Source: Eucommia ulmoides
Lineage: Eukaryota; Streptophyta; Magnoliopsida; Garryales; Eucommiaceae
Direction of reading: 5' to 3'
DNA: 64,000 nt
Assembly: GCA_016647705.1 (NCBI GenBank)
Contig: CM028336.1
Location: 5,886,048-5,950,047 of the forward strand
Below the pieces are notes generated by a model. That model did no database searches and was not told the DNA's origin. It worked only from the letters and a program-made list of their open reading frames with translations. How positions within the stretch are numbered: position 1 is the first letter of the stretch; each line of letters opens with the position of its first letter. Positions 61,801 to 64,000 of the stretch are shown piece after piece. Both the position numbers and the translations under genes were made by a program.

Positions 61801-62954
61801 ATTGTCGTTAAATTAAATTAATTAGCATTAACAATTTTGCAAACGTAATAGTAATCCTCGTAATCGTAATAATACATTTTTAATCGCTAATCTGAATAAA
61901 TTGGTACAGTAATTTTAAACGAAGCAAAATTAACCGAATAATAATCTTTCATAATAAAATATGGGGAATGGAAAATTATGTAATTTAGGGTCTGCATTGC
62001 ATAATTAGGTTATTTTAAATAAAATATTAATTTAGGCTCTATCACCATTAGGTTTGCAGGCACCAGCGTCCCGGTAGAGTGTGGTCGGTGACAGTTTTAC
62101 AAAACGGATATCGAGGTGAGTGTACTGTCTTCTACGTAAATTATAAATTGTATTTTTGTATATATTATGGAAAATTGTGTTTATTTAAAATAGACGAATT
62201 TACAACTTATATGGATTATGCGGTTTTGGGTGTTTGTGAAAAAAATATTTTGTGGATTACGTTGGTTTTAAAAGGGTAGAAAATGATTTGTTGAATCTAG
62301 TTGGTTTGTAAAAGGGTGGAAAATGATTGTGAACCAAGACGTTTGTTTTTTAGGTGAAAGTTGATAGTTGATCCGACTATGTTATAGTATTTTCTTCCCG
62401 AAAGGGATGTGGATTATCTACTAGGCATAGTCCTGTAAAGTGTTGATTATCTGCTAGGCATAGTCCGATAAAGTGTTGTGATCCATTAGGAAGGCAAATC
62501 TTGATGGATGGTACGGTATCGTTGCAATTCCCGATCGTGAGGTTAAAATGATCCTATGGCTAGTCGGAGGGTGGTGTGGTGTATTGTTAGTCTACGAGAA
62601 ATTATTTGGATTGTTTCGGTTGGATATATATATCTATATTACTTGAAAATGGATTGTTGTATAAATATATATATTATTTTGGTTGACTGGTGGGATATTT
62701 TATGAGGTGACGAGATGTTGGACTAGTGGGTCTAAAATATTTGGATGGGTTGATTTAAAAATATTTTGAACCAGATGTTTTAAAATATCTGGATAAATTG
62801 ATCTAAAATAATTGGGTTGATTGATTTATAATGTTTGGATTGGATATTTTTAATGTATCTATATATATTGGTTTATTTCATTAGGGATAGGGAAACTGGA
62901 TTTTCGTACGGTGTGTGATTTTATTATAGGGAAAATAGGTGAAAAATCTATTTT
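61801..62954 (+). other. Decayed LARD-family internal sequence
   Basis: No gene. 62400-62560 is the reverse complement of 57480-57720, including two 33-bp minisatellite units (62412, 62445) and 'ggtacggtatcgttgcaattcccgatcgtg'. This suggests a related element in plus orientation. Confidence 0.55.
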
Positions 62955-63592
62955 TTTAAGTCTAATCGGTGAAAAGTCCTTTTGTGTTATTAAGTTTTGA
63001 TTTAGTCCTTTAAGTTAGATTTCATTTGTGTTTTAGTCTCGCATTGCAGGAATTGTAGGGATATTGTAAGAATTGTAGGGAGCCTTTTAGTGAGTACATT
63101 CGATTTTTATAGTGAATTTTGTTACATGTAACTAATGTTAGTTACAATTTCATAATTGTCACTTTTCACACATATTTGGCTATTTTTAGTTACATGTACT
63201 TATATAATATTAGTTACATGTTACAATTACATATATATATATATATATAATATTTTGTGACATAACTAAAAAAATATCAATGTTTTTAGTTACATATCAG
63301 AGACATGTAACTAAAAAGTAATATATTATTGAAACATGTAATTGAAAAATATCAAATTTTTTAGTTACATATCAGAACATGTAACTAAAAAATTACATAT
63401 TATTGGAACATGTAACTAAAAATAAAAAATAAAAATTAGTTACATGTAACTAATACAGTAATATTACACACAAAGTAGTTACATGTAATTGGTGCGTGGC
63501 TATCATGTAAGCAAGGTTTTTTCCTTTTTAAAACAGATGGGACTAAATCAAAAGTTTTTACCGCATATAGGACTTTTGACCAATTAAAGCAT
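62955..63592. mobile_element. MITE-like element with TTACATGTAA array
   Basis: 'taatcggtgaaaagtccttttgtg...ttttgatttagtcc' at 62960-63017 is inverted at 63538-63590 ('gggactaaatcaaaagttttt...ggacttttgaccaatta'). The interior has about a dozen AGTTACATGTAACT motifs, several of them complete palindromes. Ends and target duplication not fixed. Confidence 0.5.
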
Positions 63593-64000
63593 AAATGGAG
63601 GATCTCCTTTATATTGGGTATTTTAAATACATTATTTCTTTACATTGTGGACAGAGGGAAATTGATTACGAATGTGGTGTGCGATATGTGGTATTATCGT
63701 TATATTATTGTTTCATTGGTGACAGTGGAACTGGGTATGTGGTTATATTATTTTATATTTCGAAGTATGCTATTTATTATTTATATTTGATCCATGAAAT
63801 ATTTTTTTTTATTATTATTATGAAGACAGTAACCGATAAAAATTTTGGGGTGTAGGTACTGTGGCAAAGTGTGGTCCACTACTGGCACTAGGGAGAGTCC
63901 GGAGATAGTTCTTGTTAGAGGTGAGTCAGTCGGACGTGAACCGTGAAAGATTCAGGTATATATATATATATATATATAAGAAAAATTTACAAGTAGGCGA
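63593..64000. other. Gene-free stretch to the window end
   Basis: An 86-codon open frame at 63595-63855 has no recognised domain and AT-rich composition. A TA microsatellite lies at about 63957-63978. Confidence 0.5.

Overview
The window is intergenic, repeat-dominated DNA of a flowering plant, very probably a eudicot. It is AT-rich, has spliced genes with GT-AG introns, plant-specific families (a DUF26 cysteine-rich receptor-like kinase, a PPR fragment) and plant transposon classes (Ty1/copia, Ty3/gypsy, MULE, Helitron, MITE). I cannot name the species. No rRNA, tRNA, CRISPR array or bacterial-type feature was seen.

Only one ordinary host gene is essentially complete: a cysteine-rich receptor-like kinase (CRK) at 23169-27357 on the plus strand, seven exons, with every kinase motif in place. 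Its exons sum to 3n+1 nucleotides, and the extra base falls in the signal-peptide codons, so the gene is either a recent pseudogene or carries an assembly error. Other host-gene traces are fragments: a PPR piece (50286-50503), an SMN-like first exon on the minus strand (52976-53062), and unidentified exon-like pieces at 10936-12538.

Layout. 1-3800: gene-free DNA with inverted and direct repeats and an LTR-like remnant. 3826-9345: a degraded element with gypsy-family LTR pieces, a gypsy-type transposase-domain pseudogene (6540-8924) and a minus-strand LTR (5195-6489) inserted in it. 9765-15356: two opposed Helitron 3' ends about 5.6 kb apart, enclosing exon-like sequence. 16330-17460: gypsy LTR fragments. 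17529-22199: a decayed gag-less copia element on the minus strand, about 1 kb upstream of the CRK gene. 28181-30170: a gypsy LTR, polypurine tract and tandem repeats. 31552-37832: a long-TIR DNA element into which a minus-strand gypsy element (32338-36988) has inserted. 38739-39528: another LTR of the 3826/28181 family. 40593-49857: a Kaonashi-type MULE with convergent transposase and ULP1-protease pseudogenes. 53273-61800: a coding-less LTR element with about 2-kb LTRs (54106-61468) that apparently inserted, in opposite orientation, into an older LTR of its own family. 61800-64000: related decayed sequence plus a MITE.

The history is one of layered insertion and decay: 9-bp and 5-bp target duplications, PBS and PPT sites and nested LTRs allow a relative order to be read. 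No clearly new biological system was found. The most unusual signals are the array of near-palindromic GAGTRAATATTMACTC motifs inside the two-gene MULE, the opposed Helitron ends around an in-phase pair of exon-like segments, and tandem repeats beside the polypurine tract of a gypsy LTR.
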